A DNA stretch of 64,000 bases from Nemertoderma westbladi (GCA_032718475.1 JAUCBJ010007685.1:30218-94217); one strand, 5' to 3'; shown: positions 11,478 through 22,675, numbered from the stretch's first letter. Program-made: numbers and translations. The notes: generated from the letters alone by a model not told the origin.

Positions 11478-11764
11478 TTGTTTCCCATTGTCAGTGTTGT
11501 TTTTGCGTTGCTTTGTTCATTAATTGTATTATGTCGTGTATTTTATTATTATTATTATTTAAATGTGCATTAATTTACATAACCAACAACAATAATTAAA
11601 TATTTATATGTTATATAACATATAACGATGGTTGATGTTTTAATGTATTTTATCAATAACATAATATATAATTCAGTATATTCATTAAAGAATATAAACT
11701 ATGTTCTATAAGTCCTTGATTACATCATTTCAATTTTGGTATTATAGGGTCCAGTAATTACCTC
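11478..11764. other. AT-rich spacer
   Basis: Holds TTATTATTATT and ATATAT-type low complexity and no supported feature. It may include 3' untranslated sequence of the preceding retroelement. Confidence 0.5.
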
Positions 11765-12690
11765 TCTGTTGTAATCTGTTGATGATGGGGTGATGATAAC
11801 TCCACCTACTGGCTCCAGAAGTCGAGGAAATCCTGCCAAGTACCTAACTGATCTAGACTTTGCTGATGACTTAGGAGTACTCTCAGAATCACTAGAGGGA
11901 GCCCAACGGCTCCTCAGCTCATTAGAACATGCTGCTTCTAGTGTTGGTCTTTTTATTAACTCCAGAAAGACCAAAATTTTGACAGTTAACTTTGAAAGTC
12001 CTCAGCAAGTCTCTGATCGGATGAGCATAAGCTCAAAGGATGGTTTGCTTGATTGAGCATGTGGACGACTTCTGTTACCTGGGATCATGGATCCGGAAGT
12101 CAGATGAGGACCTTCGAATACGTAAGGGAAAGGCATGGGCAGCCTTGAATAGGCTTTCCAGGATTTGGAAGTCACCGAGAATTAATCGGACACTTAAGGT
12201 CCGATTATTTAGAGCAGCAGTAGTTCCAGTACTCCTCCACGGGAGTCCATGCTGGGCTCTAACTGCTGAGGACACCAAATCTCTGGATGGCACATTCACA
12301 AGAATGCTACGCCGGGTTCATTGTGTCAAGTACAATGCACACATCTCCAACCAGACACTATATAACATTGGAGGTGTCTCATTGGTTCCCCCAAGCTCGA
12401 CACTAGAACAAAATCGCCTCCGCTTTGCAGGACATTGCTTTCGCCGTGAGGACCAGCCAGTGCATAATCTTGTACTTTGGCAGCTTCAAGGAGTGAATAA
12501 GCATGGTGGACAGCCCATGACTTTCTTGAGACGCATCTTAAAGGACACTGGCCTTGAAGATGCGGATGATCTAGCAAATGTCATGGGTGATAGGGAGTTG
12601 TGCGGTGCAATTTTGTTGACAAGCCGGCACAGCATTCTTATAAATGCAGCTACAATGCAGCATGCCGATCCTAGTAGTCTGTTGTAATCT
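11765..12690 (+). mobile_element. 5'-truncated APE-type non-LTR retrotransposon with 13-bp target duplication
   Basis: The direct repeat TCTGTTGTAATCT flanks the copy at 11765-11777 and 12678-12690. The 3' end is CCTAGTAGT, a short TAG repeat. The body matches the 3' part of the minus-strand element at 28611-31650. 5' truncation plus a variable-length target duplication is the signature of target-primed reverse transcription. The last base or two of the duplication could instead belong to the TAG tail. Confidence 0.9.
11782..12687 (+). pseudogene. C-terminal part of the APE-type non-LTR reverse transcriptase
   Basis: The first frame (to 12056) holds the DLDFADDLG catalytic motif (RT motif C) and a GLFINSRKTK motif. 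The second (12040-12687) holds the thumb and C-terminal region, including FCYLGSWI, GSPCWAL and FAGHCFRR. The two frames overlap around 12045, where one insertion or deletion shifted the frame. N-terminal RT motifs and the endonuclease are missing because of 5' truncation. The copy ends with the ORF's last codons just before the TAG repeat, so the element has almost no 3' untranslated region. Confidence 0.85.
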
Positions 12691-13110
12691 AAGACTTGAT
12701 TATATGTGTTTGTAATATTTTTAGCATACTATATTATATATAAAACGTATATTTTTTTCACACTATAAACTTATAATTTGAGTTGTAAGAATTTAATTAA
12801 ATAGTTATTATTTTATCATTTTAAAGATGAGAATCATGATTTGAAATTGTCCTACGTTTTATTAAATATCAATAAAATATCAAAATATTTTTTCCGAATA
12901 AATACTCATAAAATAGGTGTTATAAATTAATTACCATAACAAAATCATTAAATATAACAAAATATATATATATAACAAAATCACCAAATAATATTACTTA
13001 CAAATAATACTTCAAATTTTTATTCAGAATAATAATATTATACTATACAGGGTTTTACAGTAGGCCTAATACAGTAATACAGTAATAATTTAGTTTGATG
13101 CACCCCATTC
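12691..13110. other. AT-rich intergenic sequence
   Basis: Very AT-rich, with AATATATATATA and AATAATATT runs. No gene or RNA seen. Confidence 0.6.
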
Positions 13111-13130
13111 GACCTGTAGTCTAGAGAAGT

Positions 13131-14742
13131 CTAGAACTGGTTTGTCAGCCCTTTGCCATGCAGACCAGCCCCCTCTCCAAACCCCAACCCACGCCAGGAG
13201 CGATGGCCACCCCAGAGGCAGAGGGAATTGGACCAGGGGAGTGCGAACTGCAGCCCCCGGCGAACACCCACCACCACGCATGTGAGACCCCTCTCATGCA
13301 TACTGACCCACCTCGACACAAGTGTCTCAGCGAGGTTGCATATAAGAATCTGGGCCTCGGTACACCAGACACAATCCGTGGTGCCGACAAGAGGGGTGAA
13401 TGCTATCCTCCGGTCCTCGCAGACGGTTCGGTAGTGCAGCTTCTTTAGTCGACACCGCTGCTCGATGATGGACTCAATGGAACGGTTCATCTTGGGGTGT
13501 AAGAGGTGGCGTCTGCATTAATTATCACAATATCGAACAAAGCCACTCTCTGGTTAGCCCAGACTCCCCGCGCAACCAAATCCACTCGCACTCCACCTAC
13601 ATCCCATCCTTCTCTGTCCAGATGACCTGGGGACAGGGTTACCTCCCACCCAACGCTCGATGCACCGAATGCAGAGGCCAGTTGGTCACCAAATACGTCG
13701 CGCACCTCATCATGACATTTTACGATTAGGCCACCACATTTGCAATTTAATGCATGTGAGGTTGTGAATGGCCCCATTGGATTCGCATTCGGAAGGGAAG
13801 GCCAGGCGGGACGAGGGCCTTACTGGAGGGCCAGATTATCCCTAAATTCCTCTGCACTAAGGTCGGTTGCATCGAGGATACTGGGCTGGCCAGTCAACCA
13901 ACCACCTGTTGTGATCTGTACCACTCAATCCGCAGGTCTGCGTCGGTCGACTGTCAGTGTCACCAAAGCTGCCTACCGTTTCTCTTTATAGGCTGCGTCC
14001 TGTGTTATGCGGCTTTTGTTGAGGATGTCCTGGCAAACTGACGTTGTGGTCGGCTACGGAGGAGTCGCATTGCCCTGATCGCATTTATTATAACCGCGGT
14101 CCCCTCTAAGGAAATGGAGTGTGCTGGGCTCTGCAACATAGTGGGGTCTCACAGTCCGATACCTCCATGACGAGCCGGTATAAGAATAAGTTCTCATCAG
14201 CCCGATCCAGACAAGAACAATGGGCTCTGCCCAGGGTTGGTAGGCGGTGGTGGGCCAGGCCCGGTGTTGGTGGGTGGTGGTGAGCTGGGCCCTGGGTTGG
14301 TGGGTGGTGGTGGGCTGTGCCCAGTATTGGTGGGCGGCCGTGGGCTGGGTGGTGGTGGGCTGGGCCTGGTGTTGGTGGGCAGAGGTGGACTGGGCCCAGT
14401 GTTTGTGGGTGGTGCTGGGTTGGGTTTGGTTTTGGATGGTGGTTGTGAACAGGGTATGGCGAGCACCTCTCGTAGCTTCCACACCATCGGCAGGGTACCA
14501 CAGCCGTAGCCCAGCATGGCGAGAGGGTCACCTTGTGTCATGCCTTCTTGGCTCCAGATTGGGGACGAGGACCCAGATAGGTACAATGCAGCATGTCCAT
14601 TGTAGGCATTAAAAAAACTCGGCAGATCCATAAGGTGGCTGGGCGACTCAGACTACTGAAAGCATTGCTGGCGACGACCAGGAGCATGGCCTGACTAGAG
14701 CTTTCCTCGAAAATGGAGGATATAGCGTGAATTCGAAACATG
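13131..14742 (-). pseudogene. Broken reverse-transcriptase retroelement, copy 2 (internal deletion, keeps C-terminal domain)
   Basis: Reading leftward from about 14742, the peptides align with copy 1: an FEE-S-QAMLLV segment (motif A, but with its Asp replaced), FNAYNGHAALYLSGSSSP and TQGDPLAM. A long Pro-rich array then follows in the same frame (about 14222-14450). The region holding motif C is deleted: the array joins directly to sequence equivalent to copy 1 at 11220. Further left, 13487-13777 encodes REGWDVGGVRVDLVARGVW and an FDIVIINADA segment, and 13350-13490 has FTPLV. In related proteins this VDL/FDV region is a conserved C-terminal domain that could be a restriction-like nuclease; that reading is my inference. 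At least three frame breaks are needed. It points opposite to copy 1. Confidence 0.72.
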
Positions 14743-15210
14743 AATTTGATGGACAATATCCCTCCTAAATGCCTGTAATATATCCCTCCTCCACTATCCC
14801 TAATAATATTACTTAGTCCCAATTTTATAACACCATAAACAAATAAACTAGATAACAAACAGGCTGCCGATTCAACTGCCAATTTACTATTTGCCTTCAT
14901 ATATATATAATGTGGCCCTATTGTCGAATCCAATGATCAAAATTAAAATACAATCGGATTTATTACTAACACAAACACATGCGCTGCGGGATTTATTGTT
15001 GAATAAAAAATTATTAGTAATTATTGTTAACGTTATCTCAATGAATTACATAGATGAGTGGCAATTTATATTTCTAAAATAAAACTAGCAGGGTTTATTA
15101 AATTTATTTAGTTACTTAACTACTACTAGGTCGAGCGAACTCGGACTTTAAAGAAAATTTAGTTCGTATATAATGAGTTTCAGTTTAATGGTTAAGGGAG
15201 TAAATCGCAC
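14743..15210. other. AT-rich intergenic sequence downstream of the FReD gene
   Basis: No gene. AT-rich, with a short ATATATATAA run near 14900. Confidence 0.55.
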
Positions 15211-15216
15211 TTTATT
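15211..15216 (-). terminator. Poly(A) signal AATAAA of the first FReD gene
   Basis: On the minus strand the stop TGA (15219-15221) is followed after two bases by AATAAA (plus TTTATT, 15211-15216). The extreme closeness implies a very short 3' untranslated region. Confidence 0.55.
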
Positions 15217-15218
15217 GA

Positions 15219-16268
15219 TCACATAGTGATTTTCATCTCAACTTTATCAACCGAGTTATATTTAGTAAATGTTTCCCAGTATGGACCTTGCTTATCACCC
15301 TGTCCATATATTCCATTAAGGCTTGAACCCTGGACCACAGATTCTCCACAACTCTGGTACCACCAAGCACCTTGCAATGACTGCGCACAATTAATAGAAG
15401 AGTGATCGTTGTCCACATCCTTTGTAGTAAATTTCATGGCGTTATGGTAACCTAGAGAATCACCCGCAGTACCATAAGGTGTTCCGAATTCTATGCGGTA
15501 CATAGAAGCTTCATCAGTGATCAGAAAATCTGGGTATGACATATATCCGGTCTTATTCTTGTACCAGAGGTCAACTCGAAGTGTGACTGAACCATTCTGA
15601 GTTAGAAAGTGCATTGTTTCCAGACCCAACCACATATTCTCGCTTTGGTTTCCAAAACCCGCCTTATACTTTACCCAATCAAGATAGAAATCATCTTTAT
15701 TATTAACTCTTCGCTGAATTATTATCCATGGACCGTTTGGTGTTATGGTGTCACATCCAATCAGATTGTGGTCTACATTCGCTGCGAGATACTGTACGTT
15801 GTCTCTAAATAACTTCGATGCGTTTGGGAAAGAGGCGAAACATTTCATAATGCCATCGTAACGTCCGTAAATCAACCAATCATACCAATGCTTTTCCATC
15901 CAGGCCACATCTTCATTGAGTATTTTATTTTGAGACATCACTCTCATCTGATAGGTTGCAAATATTGGAACCAAAATTAATAATAAAACAGCAAATATAT
16001 TTACAGATATAGCCAATAAAATTTCTAGTCTTCGAATTCGTGTTTGCAACTTCAAATTAGTTTGTAAAATTAAATCAGGGCGAATTTCTTCAATGTTGAG
16101 AAACTCATTTTGACCTCTCTCCCCTAATGGCTCAATTATCTGACCATTATCATCATTAACATTGACATTCTCTTCTATGGGTGGTTGAGGTTCATCTGAT
16201 GTGGCACGAATTGGTCGGGTTAACGGCCGATTGTCAAGAGCACCATCACCTCGTATGCGAGTTGGCAT
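15219..16268 (-). CDS. Type II membrane fibrinogen-domain (FReD) protein, paralogue 1
   Basis: A single-exon 349-residue protein. Residues about 1-80 are a hydrophilic, presumably cytosolic tail; residues about 83-112 are a hydrophobic transmembrane segment (IFAVLLLILVPIFA); then comes a short stalk and a C-terminal fibrinogen domain starting near PWIIIQRRV. Diagnostic features include WLGLETMHFLT, the Ca2+ site DVDND, the NCA cysteine, GAWWYQSC and a final VEMKI motif. Such domains bind acetylated or other glycans in innate recognition and adhesion; the ligand here is unknown. Several N-glycosylation sites (NQS, NGS, NKT) fall in the predicted outer part. An upstream in-frame ATG at 16398-16400 would add 44 hydrophobic residues; I chose 16268 because paralogue 2 starts at the equivalent Met-Pro-Thr and has the same length. 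Confidence 0.9.
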   Translation of the reverse strand: MPTRIRGDGALDNRPLTRPIRATSDEPQPPIEENVNVNDDNGQIIEPLGERGQNEFLNIEEIRPDLILQTNLKLQTRIRRLEILLAISVNIFAVLLLILVPIFATYQMRVMSQNKILNEDVAWMEKHWYDWLIYGRYDGIMKCFASFPNASKLFRDNVQYLAANVDHNLIGCDTITPNGPWIIIQRRVNNKDDFYLDWVKYKAGFGNQSENMWLGLETMHFLTQNGSVTLRVDLWYKNKTGYMSYPDFLITDEASMYRIEFGTPYGTAGDSLGYHNAMKFTTKDVDNDHSSINCAQSLQGAWWYQSCGESVVQGSSLNGIYGQGDKQGPYWETFTKYNSVDKVEMKITM

Positions 16269-16739
16269 TGTAATAATAAATCGGTAACAATTTATTTCTA
16301 ATATGATTAAAATAAATAAATATTGAAAGCAAATTTCAAATCTGAATAAAAAGTATATGCAAATTATAATGACTAGAGTTTGGGGCACTAAATAATACAT
16401 AAAAAAGGAGATACATTTTTCGTCAAAAATAAAAATATTTGGCAGTGGTTGCTAATGGGCATCAAAAATGAAATTATTTTTGAAAATATTACAGTATTTT
16501 ACACTTATGGTTCAATATTTATTTGTGTATTATAAATGTTCCTTTACATTTAACTAAGGGTTTGAACACTTAACATGCCCACTTAAAGTCTTTCATATTC
16601 TAATATTCCCCTATATTCCCCTTAAGGAAGCAGGTGCAATAAATTTAGCTGCCCATTGGAAACTCATATGGAATCTGCACCTACAGTAGGTCTCTATGAT
16701 CTCTATGGTCCTACTTGGTCTCTATATTATTAGGATAGT
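16269..16739. other. Upstream region of FReD paralogue 1
   Basis: AT-rich non-coding DNA. A promoter for the minus-strand gene at 15219-16268 would be expected here, but I see no convincing TATA box or initiator. Confidence 0.45.
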
Positions 16740-17445
16740 ACTCTTCACGAATCTGAACCGAACTGGAACGAACTGAACAGAACTGGATCGAAAACGTGGT
16801 GAAATGTACCGAACTGGACCGCCAAATGAAAGATAATCTAAAAACAACCACCTATGCGGACAAGTGAATATAAATATTGAAATTAATATGGGTCATTTCA
16901 TACATTGTAAATTTAGTTGCATTTAAAATATCGCTAAATTAAGATTACTTACTTCTAGCAGCTGATGCACTTCCTTTACCAGTCTACCGAATGTCTGCAT
17001 GTGTATATATTGCAGTATTTTGTGCACTGGTCTGCCAGTAGTTGAGTAGTTAAGTTCAATGAGAGGTAGACCTACAATACTGCAATATACTGATAAATAA
17101 GTACGTTAAGGGTAGCCTACTTGTCACACACAAACAGACAAGTTAACATTATTATAAGGTATATGCAGGCAGGTCACAGGTGGGCCTACTTAGGTATGAC
17201 TGCACTATTAAGACACGTACCGGTACAGCAGTGTTTTATGTAAAGCAAGTAATCTTAATTTAGCGACATCTTATAAGTAACTAAATTTACAATGTATGAA
17301 AAGAACAAATTAATTTCAATATTAATTTTCACCTGTCTGCATGGGTGGTTGTTTTTAGATTATCTTAGATTATTTTAGACTATTTTAGATTCGCCAGACT
17401 TTCGATCCAGTTCGGTTTAGTTCGGTCCATTATTTAGTATTATTT
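16740..17445. mobile_element. Fold-back (long terminal inverted repeat) element between the FReD genes
   Basis: The left arm (about 16752-16965) and right arm (about 17235-17440) are reverse complements over roughly 200 bp with scattered mismatches. Shared landmarks are GATAATCTAAAAACAACCACC (left, about 16831) against GGTGGTTGTTTTTAGATTATC (right, about 17345), and AATTAAGATTACTT against AAGTAATCTTAATT. The arms contain CCGAACTGG and CGAACTGAAC motifs near the outer ends. The roughly 270-bp centre has no ORF. No clear target duplication was found, so the exact ends are uncertain. It looks like a non-autonomous fold-back transposon or long-TIR MITE. Confidence 0.75.
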
Positions 17446-17785
17446 AGATTAGTCCGGTTTATTACTTAGTAACGCAATTCAATGCACCTTGCTAGTGATA
17501 GCCATGATAGTCTACCATACCATCATATCTACATAAGTAACCATATCATATCTTTTCCCTTAATTTGATAAAGTTAGATGGACATTTAAGATTTGAAAAA
17601 CTCAAATATATTTAAATGGACATTCAATGTTACAAATCGTTAACTTAAGGCTCCAACAATGTTTGAGAAATGACTCAAATTGATTTCGATAGTTAATAGA
17701 ACGCAATTAGGAAATGTATCGTATATATAATTAATGTAAAGTTAGATTATTCGACCATTATATTTCCATCTATACATCGTAAACT
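17446..17785. other. Spacer between fold-back element and FReD paralogue 2
   Basis: AT-rich; this is the 3' flank of paralogue 2. No AATAAA lies close to its stop codon. No other feature seen. Confidence 0.5.
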
Positions 17786-18835
17786 CTACATTTTGATTTT
17801 CATTTCAGATTTATCAACAGAATTATTCTCAGAAAAGGTTGTCCAGAAGGGACCACGGTTTTCTTCCTCCCCAAAGATCCCATTAAGATTCGAATCAAGA
17901 ACAAAAGCCTGGCCGCAACTTTGATACCACCAAGCGCCTTTATACTCAATGGCGCAATTACCGGTAGTGGAGTGATCACTATCAACATCCTTTGTAGTAA
18001 ATTCCATGGCGTTATGGTAACCTAGAGAATCACCCGCAGTACCATAAGGTGTTCCGAATTCTATGCTGTACATAGAAGCTTCATCAGTTATTATAAATTC
18101 CGGATATTCCATGAACTGAGACTCATTTTGATACAAAAGGTCAACCCTTAGAGTGACGGATCCGTTCTGGGTTAGTCTGTGGATAGTCTCCAAACCCAAC
18201 CAAAAATTACCTTCAGCTCTTCCAAAACCTTTTTTATAAAAGTCCCAATTGCGGTAAAACTCTTCTTTACCGTCGACTCTTCTCTGTATGATTATCCACG
18301 GCCCCCCGGGTGTTTTCGCATCACATCTGATTAGATCGATGTCAATGTTTCTTATAAGATAAATAATATTTTCACGGAATAACTGGGACGCATTTGGAAA
18401 TGATTCAAAACATTCCATAATTCCAGACAGATGATCATATATTAACAAATCATACCAATGCTGTTCCATCCAAGCAAGGTTGTCCTTAAGTTCTTCATTT
18501 TGCACCATCAATTTTCTCTGATTGTTCCCAAATATTGGCGCCAAAATAAATATTAAAACTACAGAAACCAAAATGACTACAGCCATTCCAATTTCTAGAC
18601 GTCGAATTTGTTTTCGGAAAGTTAAATTTGACTGTAATACCCAGTTTGGCTGAATTTCTTCAGGATTTAAATGCAATGGATCGTTGTTAATTCCAACTTC
18701 GGGTTCATTGCGACCCTCTACATCGCCAACAACGATTGGAGGATGACCATCCGCTCCATCAGTAGTGGCGCATATCGGGCGAGTGAGTGGCCGCTCATTT
18801 AACGCCTCCAAAGCATCTCGGGTGTAAGTCGGCAT
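17786..18835 (-). CDS. Type II membrane fibrinogen-domain (FReD) protein, paralogue 2
   Basis: A single-exon 349-residue protein with the same layout as paralogue 1: hydrophilic N-terminal tail, transmembrane helix (about residues 78-107, VVLIFILAPIF), stalk, then a fibrinogen domain with PWIIIQRRV, FWLGLETIHRLT, Ca2+-site DVDSD, NCA, GAWWYQSC and a SEMKI end. The N-terminal tail shares an RPLTRPI motif with paralogue 1. Orientation and size agree with a tandem duplication. Most of the sequence has diverged clearly, but a 104-bp tract (17985-18088) is almost identical to paralogue 1. The start is the first ATG of the frame, preceded by AT-rich non-coding DNA. Function is inferred as surface recognition or adhesion; the ligand cannot be read from sequence. 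Confidence 0.92.
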   Translation of the reverse strand: MPTYTRDALEALNERPLTRPICATTDGADGHPPIVVGDVEGRNEPEVGINNDPLHLNPEEIQPNWVLQSNLTFRKQIRRLEIGMAVVILVSVVLIFILAPIFGNNQRKLMVQNEELKDNLAWMEQHWYDLLIYDHLSGIMECFESFPNASQLFRENIIYLIRNIDIDLIRCDAKTPGGPWIIIQRRVDGKEEFYRNWDFYKKGFGRAEGNFWLGLETIHRLTQNGSVTLRVDLLYQNESQFMEYPEFIITDEASMYSIEFGTPYGTAGDSLGYHNAMEFTTKDVDSDHSTTGNCAIEYKGAWWYQSCGQAFVLDSNLNGIFGEEENRGPFWTTFSENNSVDKSEMKIKM

Positions 18836-20929
18836 AACAAATGAGATTTATGAATATGTTTAACAGTCAATCAGGCATAAGTAATTTTATATAACCTTAT
18901 ATTAGAGATTCTATAGTAATTAATTTTGATAATATCCAACAAAATAAATATAAATAATATGTATGTATTTAATATATTTATATAATCTATATTAAAAATA
19001 TAATTGATTAGACCATTGTTATCGAATAGAACTATCGTGCTCTGTCGTCAGCTCAATAATGGAAAACTCGATAATTTTATGGATCATGGGAAGTTGGTGC
19101 CTGCGGGACATTAGCGCCCACGGTCAATTAGTCGCATTGCCACGGGCACTAATGTGACTTTAGTAGTGCCCACGTGACGTTAATGCCCGCGAGACATTTG
19201 TGCCCGCGAGATATAAATGCCCATCAAAAGACTCAGTATAATACGTGCCAGCAACACATTTCCCGCTTCTTTAACTCCTGTAGGTGCAAACGAATCGTTA
19301 TTATCTTCAAATTTCCAGTCTTAACTTCCCGCACCTCGTGTAAATTTTTCCTTTTTACTTTCAAATTGAATCGAATATTGTTAAACAATTTAATAACTCC
19401 GGCTAGACATGGTAGCGCATTTATATTATTAAACTTACCTCTGATATTTGTTGCTTAGTAACGTCTGCTGGTGGTGGGTATTGTTTAACATTATCTAAAT
19501 TTTGTAAAGTTTTTAATATCTATGTAAATAAATGAAACTTATGAGGTTAAAAAAATATTTATTTTATTTGGTTTTGCTGTAAAGTCTTCAAGGAGTGAGG
19601 ATTAAGCAACGGCGTTTAATTATTGTTTACACAAAAAACACTTTTGACTGAGTTTAAATTGTTTAACTTTGCTGCGGTGTAAGCGTGTTATAATTACTAT
19701 ATCTATTTAATTGTGTGCTGGGACAATATCTTACAGGTCAAACATCCGTGAAGCTGTTCACAGAATATCAAAAGGCTGCTTGGGAGCTAAATTTTCCTTC
19801 ACTTAGTAGCATTAGTGTCCATCAATACGGTATTAAAAGCATGGTAAGAGAGCACTTGAGAAATTTTGACCACATCTCACAAAGGCAGATGTTTAAATAT
19901 CTATTTATTAGATCTGTGTTGAACTGCAATATAGGGGGGTCCTTTGATGCAAAGCGAGAGGTTGTGCTAGATTTTTACAATGTTCAGTAATAGTGTCATA
20001 TTTATGTGTATAACACTAGAAAGGTCCGACCATTTTATGCCCGATTATTTTATATGCCCGACCATTTTATATGCCCGACGATTTTATGTCAACATTATGT
20101 ATTATGTATCTCGGTTAGTGTTATGTTTCTCGGCAGTATATCGTTTACCATATATATTTCAAATTTGTCAAATAAAGCCGCCGGGCCTAAAACCGGTTGA
20201 CCAACAAAAATGTTGAATTGAAATGAATAAAACAACAAGGGTGCAGTACCATACTCGTCCGAGGACGCATAACTAATAATATATAATGAATGAATGATTT
20301 CAACAATAATATACTCAGTCATATGTCCGACATTTTGTCGTCGAATTAAAATTAAAGTAATGGGGTAAAAGTAAGAATAAAATCGGAATACCTTATACCG
20401 CGCTGTTATCGCTGGTGAAGTGGTGAACCTATTATATTATTAGCGTTTAGTAGGAAACGGTTAAACATTGTTAGGAGCGAACCAATACGTTGTATTGGAT
20501 GAATAATGGATGGGATTGTGATTGCATACGCAATTATATGAAAGGGTCGTGGAGAAGTGACAATACTTGTCACCCAACAATCCCTCACTTAATGAGCTCG
20601 TCTGGCATCACACATTTTTACAATACATACTAATACTACGTAAAGTGTAGTAGGCCTACAGTAATGTACCCTTTCTTCCACATACAATGCGGGCACTAAC
20701 AAGGTCATCGGCCACTAATGTCACCAAATCATTTTAGTTAGTATTCGAAAAGGAGATAAAGTAAATAATATATAGGAGTTTAAAAAAGCAGGCAATAAGC
20801 AATAAGGAAATAAATTGAAATATAGAATGGTAATTTTTGTTGCTGTTTGTGCTTGTTACGGCTGTGGGTGTAAGTAGATGTGCTCGAACACTTTAACCAT
20901 CTATTGACCTCGAATCTTTGAAATGTTAC
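18836..20929. other. Non-coding region with short GCCCG-containing repeats
   Basis: No convincing gene. 19097-19225 contains diverged direct repeats of a GTGCCCGCGAGACATT-like word, and 20690-20727 has related CGGGCACTAAC and CACTAATGTCACC words. 20026-20090 is a four-copy repeat of CCGACCATTTTATATGC (15-17 bp). A 91-codon frame at 19715-19990 follows a TTACAG acceptor-like site but matches nothing I recognise. Confidence 0.5.
20026..20090. repeat. Four-copy 15-17-bp tandem repeat
   Basis: Units are CCGACCATTTTATGC, CCGATTATTTTATATGC, CCGACCATTTTATATGC and CCGACGATTTTATGT. Confidence 0.8.
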
Positions 20930-21954
20930 TTAACCCTATTGGCCCGGGCTATTTTACAACGTAATTGGACCGGAGGGAGTGTATTTTAGAAATTTTTTAG
21001 ATCTTTGCTCAAAATTTAGAATTTGGACAAGTAGCATAAAATTTCAATCAGATTAATTCCAATTTGGTAATACGATATTTTTGATTGTCATATATTCGTG
21101 ATTAGCGTCCAAGAAAACCCAGAATGTCTTAAAATCAGGTTGATTTGGTAAGGATTTTTATTTTGAAATTTGTGCTACTTGTATTTTTCGTACCGCACAT
21201 TGATACGTATCCAAAAATGCCGTAATCAACAAGGTGCGATATTTTTCAGTGTCATATTCGTGATTAGCATCCCAAAAAATCCATATTGTCAAAAAATAAA
21301 TTTGATTTCGTGGTGAATTTTCATGCCGCAGAATACCACATTCAAAATTATAAAAAATTTTCTCTAATAAGATATTTGAGTTCTATAATCGTCCAAAAAA
21401 AACAATAAATACCGCAAATATATTAATTATGGTGAAATATAAAAACTTTTGACAATTTTAGCACGAAATATATTGGAGATGGGTGCCAGAATGAGAATAA
21501 AATAGAATGGTGCCACAGCACGAAAACAAACCTAGCCATATAAATTACTTTTGCTATGTTGTATAGCCCATTAATTTTTAGGAAAAGTCACGAAATCTCG
21601 GTTTTCCAAACAAATCTTCCACAAAGATACAGATGAATTACATAAAATTTCAGATAGGGAGGGAAACTGGACGCAATAACATTCATCCCTCTCCAAGAGA
21701 AATTTGACGCAAATAACAAATGATTACTCTCAAAAATAAAACTGTAACCTGTTCTATTGTGTTTACTTTATTGTTTTGGTTAAAATTACGTGCCACTGTA
21801 ACCTGCTCCTTTCCCTAAATAGAGAATTTAACATTGAGGCGGGATATTAATTTGCCAAGGCGGGTTTTGCGTCCAGTCCCCCCCCCCCCCCATGTCTCTA
21901 AAATTTATACAACGACCCAACCTCCCCCCCCCGGGGCGGGCCAAATAGGGTTAA
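20930..21954. mobile_element. piggyBac-like MITE with TTAA target duplication
   Basis: TTAA at 20930-20933 and 21951-21954 flank a 1,017-bp body whose ends are inverted repeats: CCCTATTGGCCCGGGC on the left and, reverse-complemented, CCCTATTTGGCCCGCCCC on the right. A TTAA duplication and CCC-starting termini are the hallmarks of the piggyBac superfamily. There is no transposase ORF, so it is non-autonomous. Inside are two diverged copies of a roughly 95-bp segment (about 21068-21165 and 21226-21320) sharing CGATATTTTT, TCATAT and TTCGTGATTAGC, and a C-run near 21880-21890. Confidence 0.85.
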
Positions 21955-22675
21955 GACAGTAAAGATATGATTTTATCTACAAAAAGGACTGGAGCTTACT
22001 CTGTTACTATGGGAGTCTTAATGGCAAAGGTGAAATGAGCAGAATGAGATAATTAAATTATATAGAATGAGTAACATCTAGTACTCAAATCCTCTTCTCT
22101 ATTGCACTAATATCAATCTATTTAATATGATATTAATTTAATATCAATCTGACTAATAATTATTATTACGGTTCTACTATATCGAGTTGCGCCTATGAGA
22201 AAACACCCCGGGGATAATCCCTTTGGGACCACTATAACATGGGTCGTACGACCCATTTGTCAAATAATAACATGCCATCACGCCATTATTGGTATCTCTC
22301 ACCCTTCGTTATATGTCACCATCCCCAATATGAGATGTAGATGATATAATACTAACAATTTATTGGTTATTATTAAAATTATTAAGTATCGTTATTTCAC
22401 AATGAAATAATTTTGATTTATTAGAACAGTAAAATAATTTATTGGAATGCTTAATTGCTCTTCAGCGGAAAAATAATAAAAAAACATTTCTGTAAAATAA
22501 CATTAAACACTTTTTAAATTAATCACTAATTTAATAATAATAATGTAAGCCTGCCTCTAATTTATATAATATATATATATATATATATATAATATTAGTA
22601 ATAAATAATAACAATCTATATATTAATTATCTCTTCATTATTTACCATTAACTTCATCATTCTGCAACTCAACTC
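21955..22675. other. AT-rich intergenic sequence
   Basis: No gene. Contains an AT dinucleotide run at about 22568-22592 and AATAAT-rich stretches. Confidence 0.6.

Noticed and set aside
16269-16400. N-terminal extension of FReD paralogue 1 by 44 residues
   Set aside because: The paralogue of identical length starts at the equivalent Met-Pro-Thr, and the extension is AT-driven hydrophobic sequence that would add a second membrane segment.
19715-19990. 91-codon frame after an acceptor-like TTACAG
   Set aside because: Could be an exon, but no homologous family recognised and no partner exon found; evidence is too thin.
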